Made by a program: the position numbers and the translations under genes
Assembly (NCBI GenBank): GCA_024180945.1
Contig: JAKSGN010000041.1
Coordinates: forward strand, 2,666,001 to 2,730,000
DNA: 64,000 nucleotides
Direction: 5' to 3'
Source of the DNA: Macrophomina tecta
Taxonomy: Eukaryota > Ascomycota > Dothideomycetes > Botryosphaeriales > Botryosphaeriaceae
Shown: one piece after another, positions 43,985 through 55,571 of the stretch
Layout of the letters: each line of letters opens with the position of its first letter
How positions within the stretch are numbered: the first letter of the stretch is position 1
The notes under the pieces: model-generated
Seen by the model: only the letters and a program-made list of their open reading frames with translations
Database searches by the model: none
Told to the model about the DNA's origin: nothing

Positions 43985-46900
43985 AATACATTGCGAGTAC
44001 ATGAAATTAAGCTATGATCATCAGATAGGAATCTGTTACGTTGAATTGAGCCCTCCACATCGACCAGAAAAAGACCCTACAATGGTGAACCAAACATGCT
44101 CTAGCCGGAGAACGCCAGAATCAAGGTATGATTTCCCTTGAGTGATTTTGGGGGCGATTGGGTAATAGACGAATGTAGATGATGCTTTAACAAGAAGATC
44201 TGGCAACCTGCACAGCATAGCTCTGTTGAAACCATAATGAATTAACCCTTTAAGGGGCTTGCAACTAGCAGAGACCATGTACACTTCAAAGTTAGGACTA
44301 AGCCCAATCCGGCATTCCATTCTGGGTAGATGCTACGTGCGGCCCATCAAACTTCAACAAGCTCGAATGCCTCATATGCCTGCTTTGGCTGAGGTCAACC
44401 TCGCGCCACATCCGCAGCCCAGAAGAGCTTAGCAGGCCCAGAAATAGAGGGAATACTAATCCATGGCAAATAAATGACGCACTTTGGATGTGAGGCTCAA
44501 TCCTCGTTGATTCAGGGGCCGGGCGGCTAGGGCTGACGGAACTCATATGACTTGCCTAATGGAGAAGCTTGGGGTAGCCCGGCAAGGCTCCAGTGTGGGG
44601 GATGATGCGGAGGCTAACTGTATTCAGGCTTTTTCCGGAGCAAGATCCGGTAATGCTGGCCATATTATGCGTTTCTTCTGTGGCTTTTTTTTTTTTTTAT
44701 TTACGAAAATTAGCAAGACTGCCGCACTTTCCGTTGGACGGTCAAAACCGCGTCATCACCAACAGGCGGTCTTCAATTCCCTATGCTGCAACAGAGGCCT
44801 TTTACACAACACAAACCCGGATGACTGGCAGTTCCGAGCCATGAATGAATGGCAACGGACAAAATACCCGCGCCTGATCTGGTCCTTATTCACACCAATG
44901 CGGTGGTCTCATGGGATTCAGGCTGCCGTTTCTGGGAGTTGGAACTCAGCCGGGGCACAAGGCTGGTCTGCAAGTTCCTCTTGCAGTACCAATAAATTGG
45001 ATAGCCCGCTTTAGTGCGCCGCTTGAATTGTCATTGCTTGATAGTCGGAACGCTGCAGTGCAGAATTGGTGACGGGTATCCCGAAGAAGCTCGTAGTTCA
45101 TGAGGCTACGCGCTTTCAGCGACATCCGTCATATATTCTTGGACCTTGCGCATGCGGAGTTGACACAGTCGTTTGGATGCACATGTTCGGTGTTATGAGT
45201 GGCCGTCAGGCCTGGACAGCTACTTCAACTGTCTATGCGATTTCGGGGTCGTTGCGGTGTTGGTGGAACCGCCGCCTACCGTGCGCTGTCCTGCCAAACG
45301 AGGTCGCCTTTCGCTCGTGGATTGGATGAGGCGGCGCGATGCTGTATCGGGCTTTTCCCACCGGCTGGCCTAGTGCTGATGCCACCTGCTGATTATAGAT
45401 TCTTCGTCACCAATTTAGTTCCGACAGTCCACGCGATGACGGCATGAACACTTGGAAGCTGGACAGAGAGACCAGAGATGTGGAGCAGAAACGCTTGATA
45501 GCGTTGTATCCGCAAAATACCAGCTTAACCCAGCCCATGTTGAGCCCGAAACGCTGGAATAAGGACAGGCGGAAACCGACATGCGAAAAGACGTTTCAAA
45601 GAACATAGAAGCCCGCAGTTGCTATAATGAGGAACAGGGTTCATCAAGATGTCTGCCGCGAGCCGGCAAACTCCATTTCTGAAGGGATATTTTGAACACG
45701 CCATGCGAATTCGTGCTTGCTGTTCCAAAGCTCTTGGCAAAAAGATATGGCGCAATACATGGCGGCACGAAAAGTATGACACGAGAAGCTTCCAGTAGAT
45801 GTTGATACGCGTGGGAATAAATCGAGGCGGTGAATTACAGCGCTCGAGCCGGAAATTGAGAGCGACGAGTACCGTTGCTAGCACTGACAGTGAAAAGGCT
45901 AGGAGGATGACCGTTTACCCGCCTTGTAGGCGCCTACCTTGACTGGCTCAAACAATATGCGCGCAATGCGTGCATGAATGTTGGAGGGCAGAAGCAGGTG
46001 GAGCTCCGCCTGCTCGTTAGGCTGCTGCCCAAGGGATCTGTCTTCCGAGCATGAGGAGCCTGAAGCCGTCGACGAGCGGCCGCTGGGACATTAGTGCTGA
46101 CGCTTTGCCCAGTGGCTTTGAGTAGTGCCCACTTTCCCGCGGCGATATGGCGTGCGCTATGGGCAGAATGCCAGGGCGCTGAGGACAAGGATAGGCGGAC
46201 CAATGAGAACAATGGCATTGCAAAGGAGGATGCACGAAAGGAGGGTTCGCAGCAGAGGCGCGGAATGGCACGGGTTGCTTGGGCGAAAGGAGGCGGAGGG
46301 CGGCAGATGTCGCGGGAGCAGGGTGGTGAGAGAGCTGGAGCAGGCATGGCCCGGTGCTCGGGCGCCGAAAGCGCGGGAGCAGCCGCATCACCGCTGGCAG
46401 GCGTTTCGTTCTGCCGTCGTTTCGACTGGACGTGCTCAGCATCCTGCATCGCCTGCTGCAGGCCGGAATCTGACGAGGACCGGGCTTCCGTCTTTGAGCA
46501 TCGTGTCCCTGGGGCAGCCACAGCGCTCGGCTCCCGTTCCTTACGCCCCGTCTCCGTCGTCAGCCAAAACTGCCGCGTGGCACGTGGAGAAGCGTGCGAG
46601 TACGGGAAAAGCGTGGGGACAGGGCGACTCCTGGTCTGTCGTCATTTTCTGGGATCCCCATGTAGCGTTGCACATCACAACCAGGCCCACTCCTCACTGC
46701 GCAGCAGCGCAGGGTCAAGGCGAGCCACGGCGCAAGCGCTACAAGCGCCGAAAGCCAGAGCAAGCACTACGTACACCGGGAACCTGTCCGGGCTGAGCAG
46801 GGTGCAGGGCGTCCAGGGGAGGGCACCAGGAAGCATGGCACACAATACCGCCGGAAGAAGCACCGGCGACTGCAAGGCCTTGTAGCATTGTGGCATTCTG

Positions 46901-47089
46901 GCATTCTGGTGGAAATGGTGTGCTTCCATGTGACGGAGGAGCTGGAATGGCGGGCTGGAATAGGCAGGCGGGGCACAGTGACGGGCGGGAAGAGGGCAAC
47001 CGTATCGCCTGACAGCCAGCCCACACTCACGCCTGGCCCCGGCGTCTTGGCACAGCGCGGCTCTTCTTCCAGGCACATCGGGGCGGAGC

Positions 47090-47090
<1 letters not shown>

Positions 47091-47120
<30 letters not shown>
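47091..47120. repeat. (CAG)10 microsatellite
   Basis: Ten perfect CAG units, about 500 bp upstream of the small membrane protein gene. The surrounding sequence is not in a supported coding frame. Confidence 0.93.
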
Positions 47121-47124
<4 letters not shown>

Positions 47125-47621
47125 ACATATATGAGCTCCCCCGCGCTTTCCAGAACGCTGCTGCTGCCGAAGGTACTTGTCTCTGCGCCCGCCCCGTCCC
47201 TGATCTCCAGCGCTCTCCACGACCCTGTGCTCCTAAAAATACCCGGCTCCCCCCTTCTGCGGCCCGTCTCAGCTTTTAGCGGCCGCCCTCGTTAGTCACC
47301 AATTCAGCCCTGTCACCATCCAGCTAGTACGTCCCTGTTGCCTGACATGCCTCACGCCAGCCTTCAGAAGCATCTGTACAAAATGGCGCATCTCCCTGCT
47401 CGACATTTGCTTTCCGTCTTTCTTTCCTCTTCCACCCCCCCAGCCGTATTACGCGCCACGACTCCCTCGAACTATACCAAGCCACTCAACCCCCGCGCTA
47501 ACATTCCGCCCTCCCCCCGCAGCCTCGGAGCACCTTGAAGTCTGCCAACATTCCAGACCTCCAATACACTTCTACTGTGTCACGACACTCTTTTCCCGCA
47601 ATTCCACAGACCTACTCCAAA

Positions 47622-47801
47622 ATGTCTCCTCTTGGCCATGCCATCCGCCGCTACTCTTCAGGCGCCTACGCTCCGCGGTACTCGCGCCTGCAGCTGCTCG
47701 TTGCCCACAGTGCCATCACTGCCGGCGTCGTGCTCCCCTTTGTGCCTCCCTACATGCAGACCCGCCAAGCAAAGCGCGACGGCACGTACATGACCAAGTA
47801 A
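47622..47801 (+). CDS. Small single-pass membrane protein, unknown
   Basis: A 59-codon frame starting at an AAAATGTC context (MSPLGHAIRRYSSGAYAPRY) and followed by a hydrophobic segment, VAHSAITAGVVLPFVPPYM, then a basic tail, TRQAKRDGTYMTK. The Arg/Tyr/Ser-rich N-terminus with one membrane helix is the layout of small inner-mitochondrial-membrane subunits; I do not recognise the family. The stop codon is part of an AAGTAAGT sequence that also forms a strong splice donor. If spliced, for example to the acceptor before 47880 or 47889, the last residues would change. A longer in-frame start at 47535 would add 29 residues and is less likely. Confidence 0.5.
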   Translation: MSPLGHAIRRYSSGAYAPRYSRLQLLVAHSAITAGVVLPFVPPYMQTRQAKRDGTYMTK

Positions 47802-48887
47802 GTAAACCCCCTTTCCATGTCTGCCATGCTCCTTTTTGCCCCGCTCCTGCGCCTGTATTACGCGTTCCATCCAAACGCAGCACAATCAGGGCACTGGATG
47901 GGGGGCGACGGTGGAGCTGCGCTTAGTGGATTGTCAAATAGCGCCCACAGGGCTGACGGAGCACCGTTCGCTAGGCCGCCGATCCCCTTCACGCCGAGCC
48001 CGAAGTTCTAGAAAGGGACGAGGTCGGAGAACTGCCGATCAGGGAGCTCTCGCGACTATCTTTTCTGGTTTCTTCTGTTCATCCGCATGGCTCGACTCGT
48101 CGCAGCGTCACCAGTTCGGAGGTTCATCGGTGTGTGAACGAATGTTTAGCTGCTGTTGAGGCGGGAGGGACCAAGAGCTGGTGAAGCCCTCCCGTTGGAG
48201 CATCGTATCGGCGTTCGAAAGGCAATATACCAGGAAGGGAATTCATTTGCTATCATAAATCGCTCTTTTACTTATGAGCAGCTTTTTACTACTGGAAGGG
48301 TATTGCTTGCCATCACCAGCCGCTCTATTGGCTTGCGGGTGGCACGCATTTCCCCCGGGAGGAAACCACATTATCATCAATCGCTATTTTCTTTTAAGTA
48401 ACTGTGTTGCCGGTCAAGACTGACGCATGTTGGTCATATATCACAGTCTAATGAAAAATATCAATATAATAAGTTGTACAAGCTAAGAGAGGAGAGGTGC
48501 CATACAGAAAATCTCCCCACAACGCCACGTAATGCTTGAATTCCGGTACTTGATCGAGTATATCGAGACGCCGTTCTTCACAGGGTCCGTATTCCTTACC
48601 CCACAAGCAAACGATTGTTCTCCTGATGAAGTAATCTTCGTTTTGCTTCTGTCGGAAAAGTAGTCGTCCGGAGAGATACTCGAGTGTGCATGCACGCGCC
48701 CATCCGGCCATCCCACCTTTCGGCCACACACATACACGCACACATACACACACACCAAAGAAGTGCCCTAGCTTTTTGCTTCCTCCGCACCTGAATTCCC
48801 CACTCCTTTCTCCGCAGTCAACTCGTATCTCCACAGCCCCTTATCACCCATCTCATTATACCTTACAACACCACTACCTCGGACCCT
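47802..48887. other. Convergent intergenic region
   Basis: About 1.1 kb with no clear gene. It may contain a 3' exon of the small membrane protein if the donor at its stop is used. A (CA)n-rich stretch lies near 48726-48755. Confidence 0.4.
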
Positions 48888-49472
48888 TCAACTAAACCGG
48901 TCTCCCTTCTTGCTCCTGAAGGGCTCACTCGCTTCGTATTTACTCTTCTCCCACACCTGCTGGCCCGCCGTCTCGGGCGCGTGTCTCGTCGGCGCGGGGT
49001 CCTGGCTGGCCTCCTGGCTGGGGTTGGCGCCGCCGCCGGCCGAGGCGGGCGGGATGTTGGCGCTGTTGCTGAAGGCCTGCGCCTCGAGGTGCTGCTGCAT
49101 CTCCTTGCGGCGGCGATCGGCGGCCGCCTTCTCGGCGCGCTCGGCATTGATTTGCTTCTTCGCGAAGTAGTAGGCGCCGCCGCCGGCTGCAGAGTATCTC
49201 GTGTTAGTGGAGAGACGCCACCATAGAGCATTGGTATACGGAATATGGGAGCGGGGAATTGGAGCAATGGCGAGAAATATTGTTGTGCGCAAGACCTACC
49301 GACGATCAGGACGCCCCATCCGTAGCTGTTGGAGGCAACGGTAAGCGCTCGTTCTTTTGCGGAGGACGTCGGGGATGGCTGCGAATGACGTACGCGGTAG
49401 ATCTGATCTGTGCGGAGCGTCAGTGGAAGCCACAATCGGCATTGCGGCGGCGCGACAGCTTACGGTGTTCAT
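48888..49472 (-). CDS. DUF4748-like small mitochondrial membrane protein
   Basis: Four exons on the - strand: 49472-49464 (9 nt), 49407-49394 (14 nt), 49325-49300 (26 nt), 49186-48888, giving 115 residues. Splicing the three tiny exons yields MNTIRSTAYGWGVLIVAGGG, a membrane helix, continuing A-Y-Y-F-A-K-K-Q-I-N and a Lys/Glu/Arg-rich helix, INAERAEKAAADRRRKEMQQ. This arrangement resembles fungal DUF4748 proteins (short, predicted mitochondrial, unknown function). The C-terminal half is Ala/Pro-rich and probably disordered, ending SKYEASEPFRSKKGDRF. A simple ORF reading would start wrongly in an intron. It shares a 367 bp divergent promoter with the next gene. Confidence 0.75.
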
Positions 49473-49839
49473 GGTTGCGAGTCTGCGGCAGCTGTATCGC
49501 GGTTCGTGAGGGGTTTGGGAGAAGGGAAGGAAGAGGAATTGGGCGGTTTGGGGATTGCCGGCGGAGCTTCTCTGCAAAATAGTGGATGGAAATCAGGCCA
49601 TACCGTAGGGCTGACGGCGCACCAAAGCGGAAGCTCGAGCCGCCAATCCATTACCGTAGCTCCCGCCCGTTCAACCAGCTCTCAACCACTCACCTCCGTT
49701 GCTCCTGGTCGCCGACCCGACACAGCACCCACAGTTCGCCGAGAATTCGTACCTGCGGACGCCCACCCAGCTGGAGTCCTCATCGCCGAACTGTCCAATC
49801 AGAACCCCACACAGCACCATCCACCATCCATCATCCACC
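49473..49839. promoter_or_regulatory. Bidirectional promoter region
   Basis: 367 bp between divergent start codons of the DUF4748-like gene and the coiled-coil protein gene. I could not assign particular sites. Confidence 0.45.
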
Positions 49840-50496
49840 ATGCACGAAGACCGTACGCCGCTAAGCTCTCCCTCTCGCGGACACCCGCTCACCATACTAA
49901 CCGCGGCCACGACCACAGACCCGCACCCGCTCCTCGCCCAGATCCCGCTTACCGTCTCGCCCTTCGTCTCCCTGCCCACCGCCACCCCGCTCCCCTACGC
50001 CTACAAGCAACTGCCCTCGACCCTCCCGCCCTCGGCCACCGACCCCCCACCCACACCCGACGACACCTCCTCTTCCAACACCACCGCCCAACAACAACCT
50101 CCCAAGCCCGCGTACGTCACCTCCGCCTCCGGCCAGCACGCCGCCCACCCGGACGACATCATCGCCTCTTGCCGCGCGCTACAGGCGCACCTAACGCGCC
50201 TGACGGACGACGCGCGCGCGTCGCTGCGCCGCTGGGAGGACGACCTGCGCGAGAGGGATCTCGCTGAGAAGAGAAGGGTCGCGCCGGGGTGGTTGGATGA
50301 GGAGGTGAAGATGTTGGTGCCGGAGCGGAAGGGTGGGCTGCAGCAACAGGCGGAGACCGCGCAGGGAGGCTTGCCGGATGGGGGTGCGGCGTCGCAGGGC
50401 CAGGAGGGCGCTGGTGGAGAGGCGATGCAGGGGGTTGTGCAAAGCGATGAGGGGGCCGAGTTGGACAGGGCGTTTGGGGGCTTGGGGATTCGGTGA
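49840..50496 (+). CDS. Conserved-looking fungal protein with C-terminal coiled coil
   Basis: Single exon, 218 residues from the Met in a CCACCATGC context; the frame is open further upstream, but that part reads like leader. Residues 1-90 are Pro/Thr/Ser-rich with the segment LLAQIPLTVSPFVSLPTATP. Residues about 105-160 form a charged helix, DIIASCRALQAHLTRLTDDA then RASLRRWEDDLRERDLAEKR, followed by RRVAPGWLDEEVKMLVPERK. The tail is Gly/Gln-rich. It looks like a real protein because the helical block is well formed and the codon use resembles its neighbours, but I cannot name the family. Confidence 0.6.
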   Translation: MHEDRTPLSSPSRGHPLTILTAATTTDPHPLLAQIPLTVSPFVSLPTATPLPYAYKQLPSTLPPSATDPPPTPDDTSSSNTTAQQQPPKPAYVTSASGQHAAHPDDIIASCRALQAHLTRLTDDARASLRRWEDDLRERDLAEKRRVAPGWLDEEVKMLVPERKGGLQQQAETAQGGLPDGGAASQGQEGAGGEAMQGVVQSDEGAELDRAFGGLGIR

Positions 50497-51348
50497 GGCT
50501 GGTGTGCGGAGGCAATGGGGATATTGATGGCTGAGGATGAGAATGCTTGGATGGGCTCTGCGATTTGACTAAGTGGTTTTCAAAAATCCGTTTCATGATT
50601 AAACGGAGTACGACGATTGGTTTTGGGAACGGTGTTTATGGTGCAACAGTTCGAGGGGAAGGGTTTGGGTTTCCGTTAGATTTTGTAGAGTCAGATTGCA
50701 GTCATTATACAGCTAGATCATAGCGCAGGCATGCTCATCAAGAGGCTTGTGAGGAGGGTATTGATCGAATCTACAAGACGAATCCAATAATAGATCAATG
50801 CGTTGGCGATAGTACTCATAATTTGCGGGATTATTAAGTGTCCGATCTTTGTAGAATGTGAAATGTACGCATATGGAGTTTTAGGAAGGCATGAAAATGC
50901 TAATATAATATAGCATTATTGTTGGACTCTTACCCCGGACCGACTGCTTCACAACTCCGTTTCTGACACGGATGTGAAGGCTTACAGGCGAAATCAGAAT
51001 CATTCCGCAACGAAGGAGTATCGCAAGACCAAGATGGTATAGTACGAATCTGAAGTCTTAGAACTTACCAGAATATGCATTCATTCCATTGTGAGCTCCA
51101 TGAGCGCACAGCAAGACTGTCGTTGGGTAGATGACGTGCGGGTCGGGAGCGGGAGATCAGCGGCGGACTCCCGCGTCGGCGGCTCCAGAGTTAAACCAAC
51201 ACTTGTACCTTCAACTCCGCATCTCCCTCATAAACCCCACCACCACACAAAAGGCGCGCCGCATTGAGTTTCCAGCCGCAGTCAGCACAAACCGAGAACC
51301 CACCCGCTCGAGCCACACAGGCCGCAAAGTCCCGCCACAACCGCAACA
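50497..51348. other. Intergenic region, AT-richer
   Basis: About 850 bp between tandem genes. No ORF of note is present, and an AT-rich core lies at about 50580-51070. Confidence 0.45.
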
Positions 51349-52395
51349 ATGAGCAAATTCGAGGTCCGTCCAGCAAACACCGCCGCCGCTCCGCCACAAA
51401 CGAAAACCCCAAGCTAACCTCCGCCCCAGCTCCCCTCCAACAACACAAGCCGCCCGTCCTCGCGCTCCTCCTCCTCCTCCTCCTCCTCCTCCTCGGCGGG
51501 CGCAGGCGCCCCCGCCATCTCCTCCGCTGCGATATCCGACTCCGACGACTCCGACCTCCCCTTCCCGACACCCCTCCCGCGCAGCGCCTTCGCCGTCCCC
51601 GCCTCCACCTTCTCCGCGAGCGCCTACCTGTCGACGCTGTCGCACCGGCACCAGACGCTGGGCGACCTGCGCTCGGACCTGCGCGCGCGCAGCGCGCTCA
51701 TCAGCCGCGAGCTGCTCGACCTGGTGAACGCGAACTACGCTGACTTCCTGAGCCTGGGGCAGGCGCTTCAGGGAGGTGAAGAGAGGGTGGAGGAGGTGCG
51801 CGTGGGGCTGCTGGGGATGCAGAAGGCGGTGGGGGAGGTGCGGGGCCAGGTGGCGGGCAGGGAGCAGGAAGTGCGGGGGCTGTTGGCGGAAAGGGAAAGA
51901 GTGAGGAGAGAGAGGGGGGTGGCGCGCGCGTTGTTGGAGGTGGAGAGGAGGGTGGGGGAATTGGAGGCCGGGCTGGTGGTTGGCCAGGGGGGTGGTGGTG
52001 GTGGTGGTGCGGCGAAGAAGGAGAATGGAACGGAGGCGGGGAGTGTGGAGAGTAGTGATGAGGACGAGGACGAGGAGGATGAGGACAGCGAAGACGAGGA
52101 TGAGGGAGATACGGGGGGTAGCATCTCACTGGCGAGGCTGAGGCGCCTGGCCAGACAGTATCTGGGCGTGCGGCAGATTGTGCGGAAGATTGGCGTCGAG
52201 CATCCGTTTCTGGTTGCGCAGGAGCCGCGGCTCACGAAGATACGGAATACGCTGTTGCTCGATCTGGGGGCAGCGTTGAAGCAGGCGAAGGCTGCTGGAC
52301 CGCAGGGGAAGAACAGGGTTCTCAAGGTCATGAGCATATACGCGGAAATGGATGAGGGTATGGAGGCCGTCAAGGTCTTAAAGGGAGGACCTTGA
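51349..52395 (+). CDS. COG2: Conserved oligomeric Golgi complex subunit 2
   Basis: Exon 1, 51349-51363 (M-S-K-F-E), and exon 2, 51430-52395, give 326 residues. A poly-Ser tract (ten Ser from a TCC repeat) follows the first residues. The COG2 N-terminal domain then reads FAVPASTFSASAYLSTLSHR, QTLGDLRSDLRARSALISRE and LLDLVNANYADFLSLGQALQ, which is the family's hallmark, and continues as a long coiled coil. A Gly run and an acidic DEDEDEEDEDSEDEDEGD stretch separate it from a C-terminal helical part. Fungal Cog2 is about 260-330 residues, so the length fits. COG tethers retrograde vesicles at the Golgi. The intron donor GTCCGT is unusual, but frame and the branch-like GCTAAC support it. Confidence 0.88.
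51467..51497. repeat. (TCC)n coding microsatellite
   Basis: About ten TCC units within COG2 exon 2, encoding a Ser run; likely to vary in length between strains. Confidence 0.9.
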
Positions 52396-52584
52396 AAGAC
52401 CATAGTTCCCCATCACAAGGGGAGTTTCCAATTACTCCAAGACTCTCATGTTTTCGAGCAGCGCATAATACCCCTCGGCGGATGATCCGCAACATAGCAA
52501 TGGAGTTCCAAAGATCATTCCATGATAATACATATTTTCCGTACCCGCTGACGTCCCTACGCATTTTCTCCAAAAGCTCAATAT

Positions 52585-53648
52585 TTACACGGTCAGCTCC
52601 TTGGGGTCTGGCGACTCTGGCCCTCTGTATTCACCGTTCAAGCTAAGGCCGGGAGAATGCGTGGAGCTCAGTACCTAAAGCAATATCCGTTAGTCACCGA
52701 AGCTATCCCCGTGGCCAATTCGGACTTACCACTTCGTGGATATCTTTAGAAATGCGGTCGCTCAGCTGAGCGATGTCCTTCTTTATGCTGTTCATAAAGA
52801 ACTTGATATTCCTCTGCAGCTCCTCGGGCGTGAAGCCCAGCTGGCCAATCGCCATTCTCACCACACCCATCCTCTCCCTATACTCCGCACCACCGACCAT
52901 TTCCTTGACCGCAGCGCCCGCATCCTTCACGACGGTTCCGGTCTTCGCACTGGGCATCAGGCCCTTGGGACCGAGGATCCTGCCTAGGCCGGCCTTGTTC
53001 ATCTTCTGCAGCGAGTCGACGTGGCACAGGCAACGGTCGAAGTCGATGCGCCCCTCCTTGACAGCCTCGAAGACCTCCTCCTCACCGACAACGGCGGCGC
53101 CGGCGGCAATCGCATCCTGCCCGGGCTTTGAGTCGCGCGGCGCGATGACGCAGATGCGCAGGTCCGTCTTGACCGGGTGCGGCAGCCGCAGTCGGTTGCG
53201 CACCACGGGGCCGTTCTTCAGTGTGCGCAGCTTGACGTGCAGCTCGTACTTCGGTGACGTGGGATTTTGGCCGACTTCGAAGGCGCGGATGTACCTGCAA
53301 AAGGTGTCGCAAAATACATGTCAGTTATATATGGCGGTGATTGGTGTGTATCGGAAAGTGTAGAGGCACGGCGGCAGCGGGGCGGTGGTTACGAACGTAC
53401 CGTATCGCGTCGAGGAGGGCGAATTGCTCTGCATCCTTGAGGTCGGGGGTCACGTAGGTCGTTCGGGTCTTCTTCTTCTTCTTGCTGCCGGCTTCGTCTT
53501 TTTTCTTGTAGCCTTTGCCCGCGGTTGCGCAGCGGATCTGCTGGACGGGTATCAGGGCCGGGGCGATTGTCCGGCTCGCAGCTGGTCGTATGAAGGTGTT
53601 GAGAACGCTCCTGCTCAAATGAGCGAGGCATCGCTGTGTCGAGGCCAT
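52585..53648 (-). CDS. MRPL1: Mitochondrial large-subunit ribosomal protein uL1m
   Basis: Exons on the - strand 53648-53401, 53294-52730 and 52674-52585 give 300 residues. The N-terminus is a basic, Arg/Ser/Ala-rich presequence (ASTQRCLAHLSRSVLNTFIR) followed by a Lys-rich linker. The uL1 body begins near DAIRYIRAFEVGQNPTSPKY and contains RICVIAPRDSKPGQDAIAAG and the family signature GLGRILGPKGLMPSAKTGTV. The third exon adds VLSSTHSPGLSLNGEYRGPE and ends E-L-T-V; it joins in frame through a GTAAGT donor and a branch-like CTAAC. The protein forms the L1 stalk of the mitochondrial ribosome. The gene is convergent with COG2, with only 189 bp between stop codons. Confidence 0.93.
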
Positions 53649-54248
53649 TGTGGCGCTTGGGGTTGCCGTGGAGTCGCGTTTGGCCCTTGACTTCCCGATG
53701 ATTGCTGCGGCGGCCGGAGCTTGACAGGCGACCTATCGGGAGATCTCCGGCTGTGAATCATGGACCGTGCGACTAAACTCTGCTATTCCCCTTCCCCAGT
53801 GGATTCTCCATCTATCACCGTTGGAATGAAACAATTATGAGGTCTAATTAGCATGTATTTTTGGAGTCAACTACAGACAACTAATTTTCCAAGATGTGCA
53901 ACCGTGATAGCGTTGCAGGCCCCAATATCGTCACGCCACCTAATGACCTATACCAAAAACAAACCCAATTCCAACGTATAGCCAAAACCAAAAAGTTAAT
54001 GAACATGAATATAAACACCGACCTAGCAGTACCTCTGCTTTTGTCCCGTTGCCAGATCCTCCATGTAAACCCAAGCCGCTCCCAATGATCGCGCTAAGAC
54101 CAGACAAGTCAAAAGATGAAGCCAATACAAACGCCGACCAGACATCGCTAGCCAATTAAACAAGCAGCGAGCAAGGATCAACAGTGGGAAGGGGTATAAT
54201 ACTGTGAAAACTCGCATCGTCACCTCGTTACGAAGAGGAAAGCATGTT
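53649..54248. other. Intergenic region, no gene seen
   Basis: About 600 bp between tandem - strand genes. It is AT-richer than its flanks and holds the 3' end of the KEN-motif gene and the uL1m promoter. Confidence 0.45.
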
Positions 54249-55571
54249 CTAGGCAAGTGTCGGCGCGACTGATTCGGTCGCCTCATCTGCGTTCTCGTCG
54301 TAGATAGCGAAGTCCAGCCCCCCGTCTGGCGGTGGTGCCTCAGGCTCAGCTGGCTCGGTCGCCTTCCCGACCACTTCGGATAGGGGAGATGGCTTGACGG
54401 CAGCCGCGTCCTTCTCCTCCGGCCTCGGGATATCCTCAAAAGTGCATTCCTTGGACAACGACGAAGGTTTCTCTGGGGCGGTGCCATCAACAATGACGTG
54501 CGAGTTTGCGTCAAGACCCTCGGCGAAGTAGTCGGCGGCGGGCAGATCGCCCAACGGTGAGCGGTCCTCCTCCATGGCGTCCCTCTCGAGCCGACGGCGC
54601 TGCTTGATCTTGCTGATGGGCTCTTCTAGCAAAGAGCCGTCGTCGGAGGCGCCCGAAGCGGAATGCGAGCTGATGGAGGCGGCGAGGTGGTAGTCTGGCG
54701 GCGGGATGTTCTCCTTGCCCTTCTCACGCGACTCGTTCTCAGCGCGCGTGTCCGAATCATCGTCGGACGAGATGTCGAGGATGAGAGCCGAGTGCTCCAT
54801 CATGTTGGTGGCTTCCTGCTCGGGACTGTCTTCGTGGATCTCGAAGAACCAGCCCCTGGGCATGGCCTCGTCGAGGGTCGGAGCAACGGGCTTGGGCGCC
54901 GGCGCGGCCTTGGGGCTTGGCGCGTAGCTCGAGATAGTGCCGCTGAGAGCGGCGTCGATGGAGAACGGTAGGCCGGAGGCGCGACGAGGGCTTAGGCCAA
55001 AAGACGGCGGGTCAATGCGAGTGGTACGGCGCTTGGACAGGATGCCGACGCGCTTGTGCTTCGGAGAGCCGCGGCTGGTGCTAATTGACGGCTGGGCGGC
55101 GGCGGAAGCGTTCCGCGGCTTCTCAGACGCCGAGAGCGGGGTGGAGTGACGGGCAGAGGACGAAGAGGCAGGCACAACATCAGTCTTCAGGATGGATTTG
55201 GAGACCTTCTTGGGGGTGCCGTCCAGGTTCTTGGAGCGCTTAGTGGGAGAGTCAAGGAGAGCGGGGTCGACGTTTTCGCTGTCAAAGTCATCGTCGAAGG
55301 CAGTGGGAGGTGCGTGGCGACGCTTTGACGGCGAGAACTTCAGGTGCTTGCTCTCGGACGACGCAAGAGAAAAGGAAGAAGCGGCGATGGCTGCAGAGGG
55401 GATGAGATGAGCAATTCAGGCGGATCGACGCGGAGGGCTGGCAGAGCGGGCCGACGCGCGATATGAGCAGATAGGCTTACAGTTCTGGCGGTTCTTAGCA
55501 CTGTGGAGGGTATGCAGGCGAGGGCCGTCCAGTGCCGCAAAGGGCTGGCGAGCAGAAACGTGAGCAGTCAT
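54249..55571 (-). CDS. Disordered fungal protein with a KEN motif
   Basis: Exons 55571-55481 and 55390-54249 on the - strand give 410 residues. The N-terminus MTAHVSARQPFAALDGPRLH is followed after the intron by SSESKHLKFSPSKRRHAPPT and FDDDFDSENVDPALLDSPTK. Several Ser-Pro/Thr-Pro sites near basic residues (SPSKR, DSPTKR, GTPKK) resemble CDK sites. The most structured part is MPRGWFFEIHEDSPEQEATN followed by M-M-E-H-S-A-L-I-L-D-I-S-S-D-D-D. The motif REKGKENIPPPDY contains a KEN box, the recognition element of APC/C-Cdh1 (codons at 54708-54716). No enzymatic domain is visible. The protein looks intact and has the feel of a conserved fungal cell-cycle or chromatin protein, but that is an inference from motifs; I cannot name it. 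Confidence 0.68.

Larger units (their letters stand above)
43492..47621. other. Gene-free region of about 4.1 kb
   Basis: No supportable gene on either strand. It contains poly(T) at 43908-43924, (TGA)n at 43951-43984, a T-rich run near 44687-44700 and (CAG)10 at 47091-47120. ORFs between 45.9 and 47.3 kb are GC-driven, overlap on both strands and lack motifs. I could not identify transposon remains. Confidence 0.4.

Noticed and set aside
45934..47295. Several ORFs of 100-260 codons on both strands
   Set aside because: Mutually overlapping, low complexity and without motifs. The (CAG)10 repeat inside one of them is not in a supported gene.
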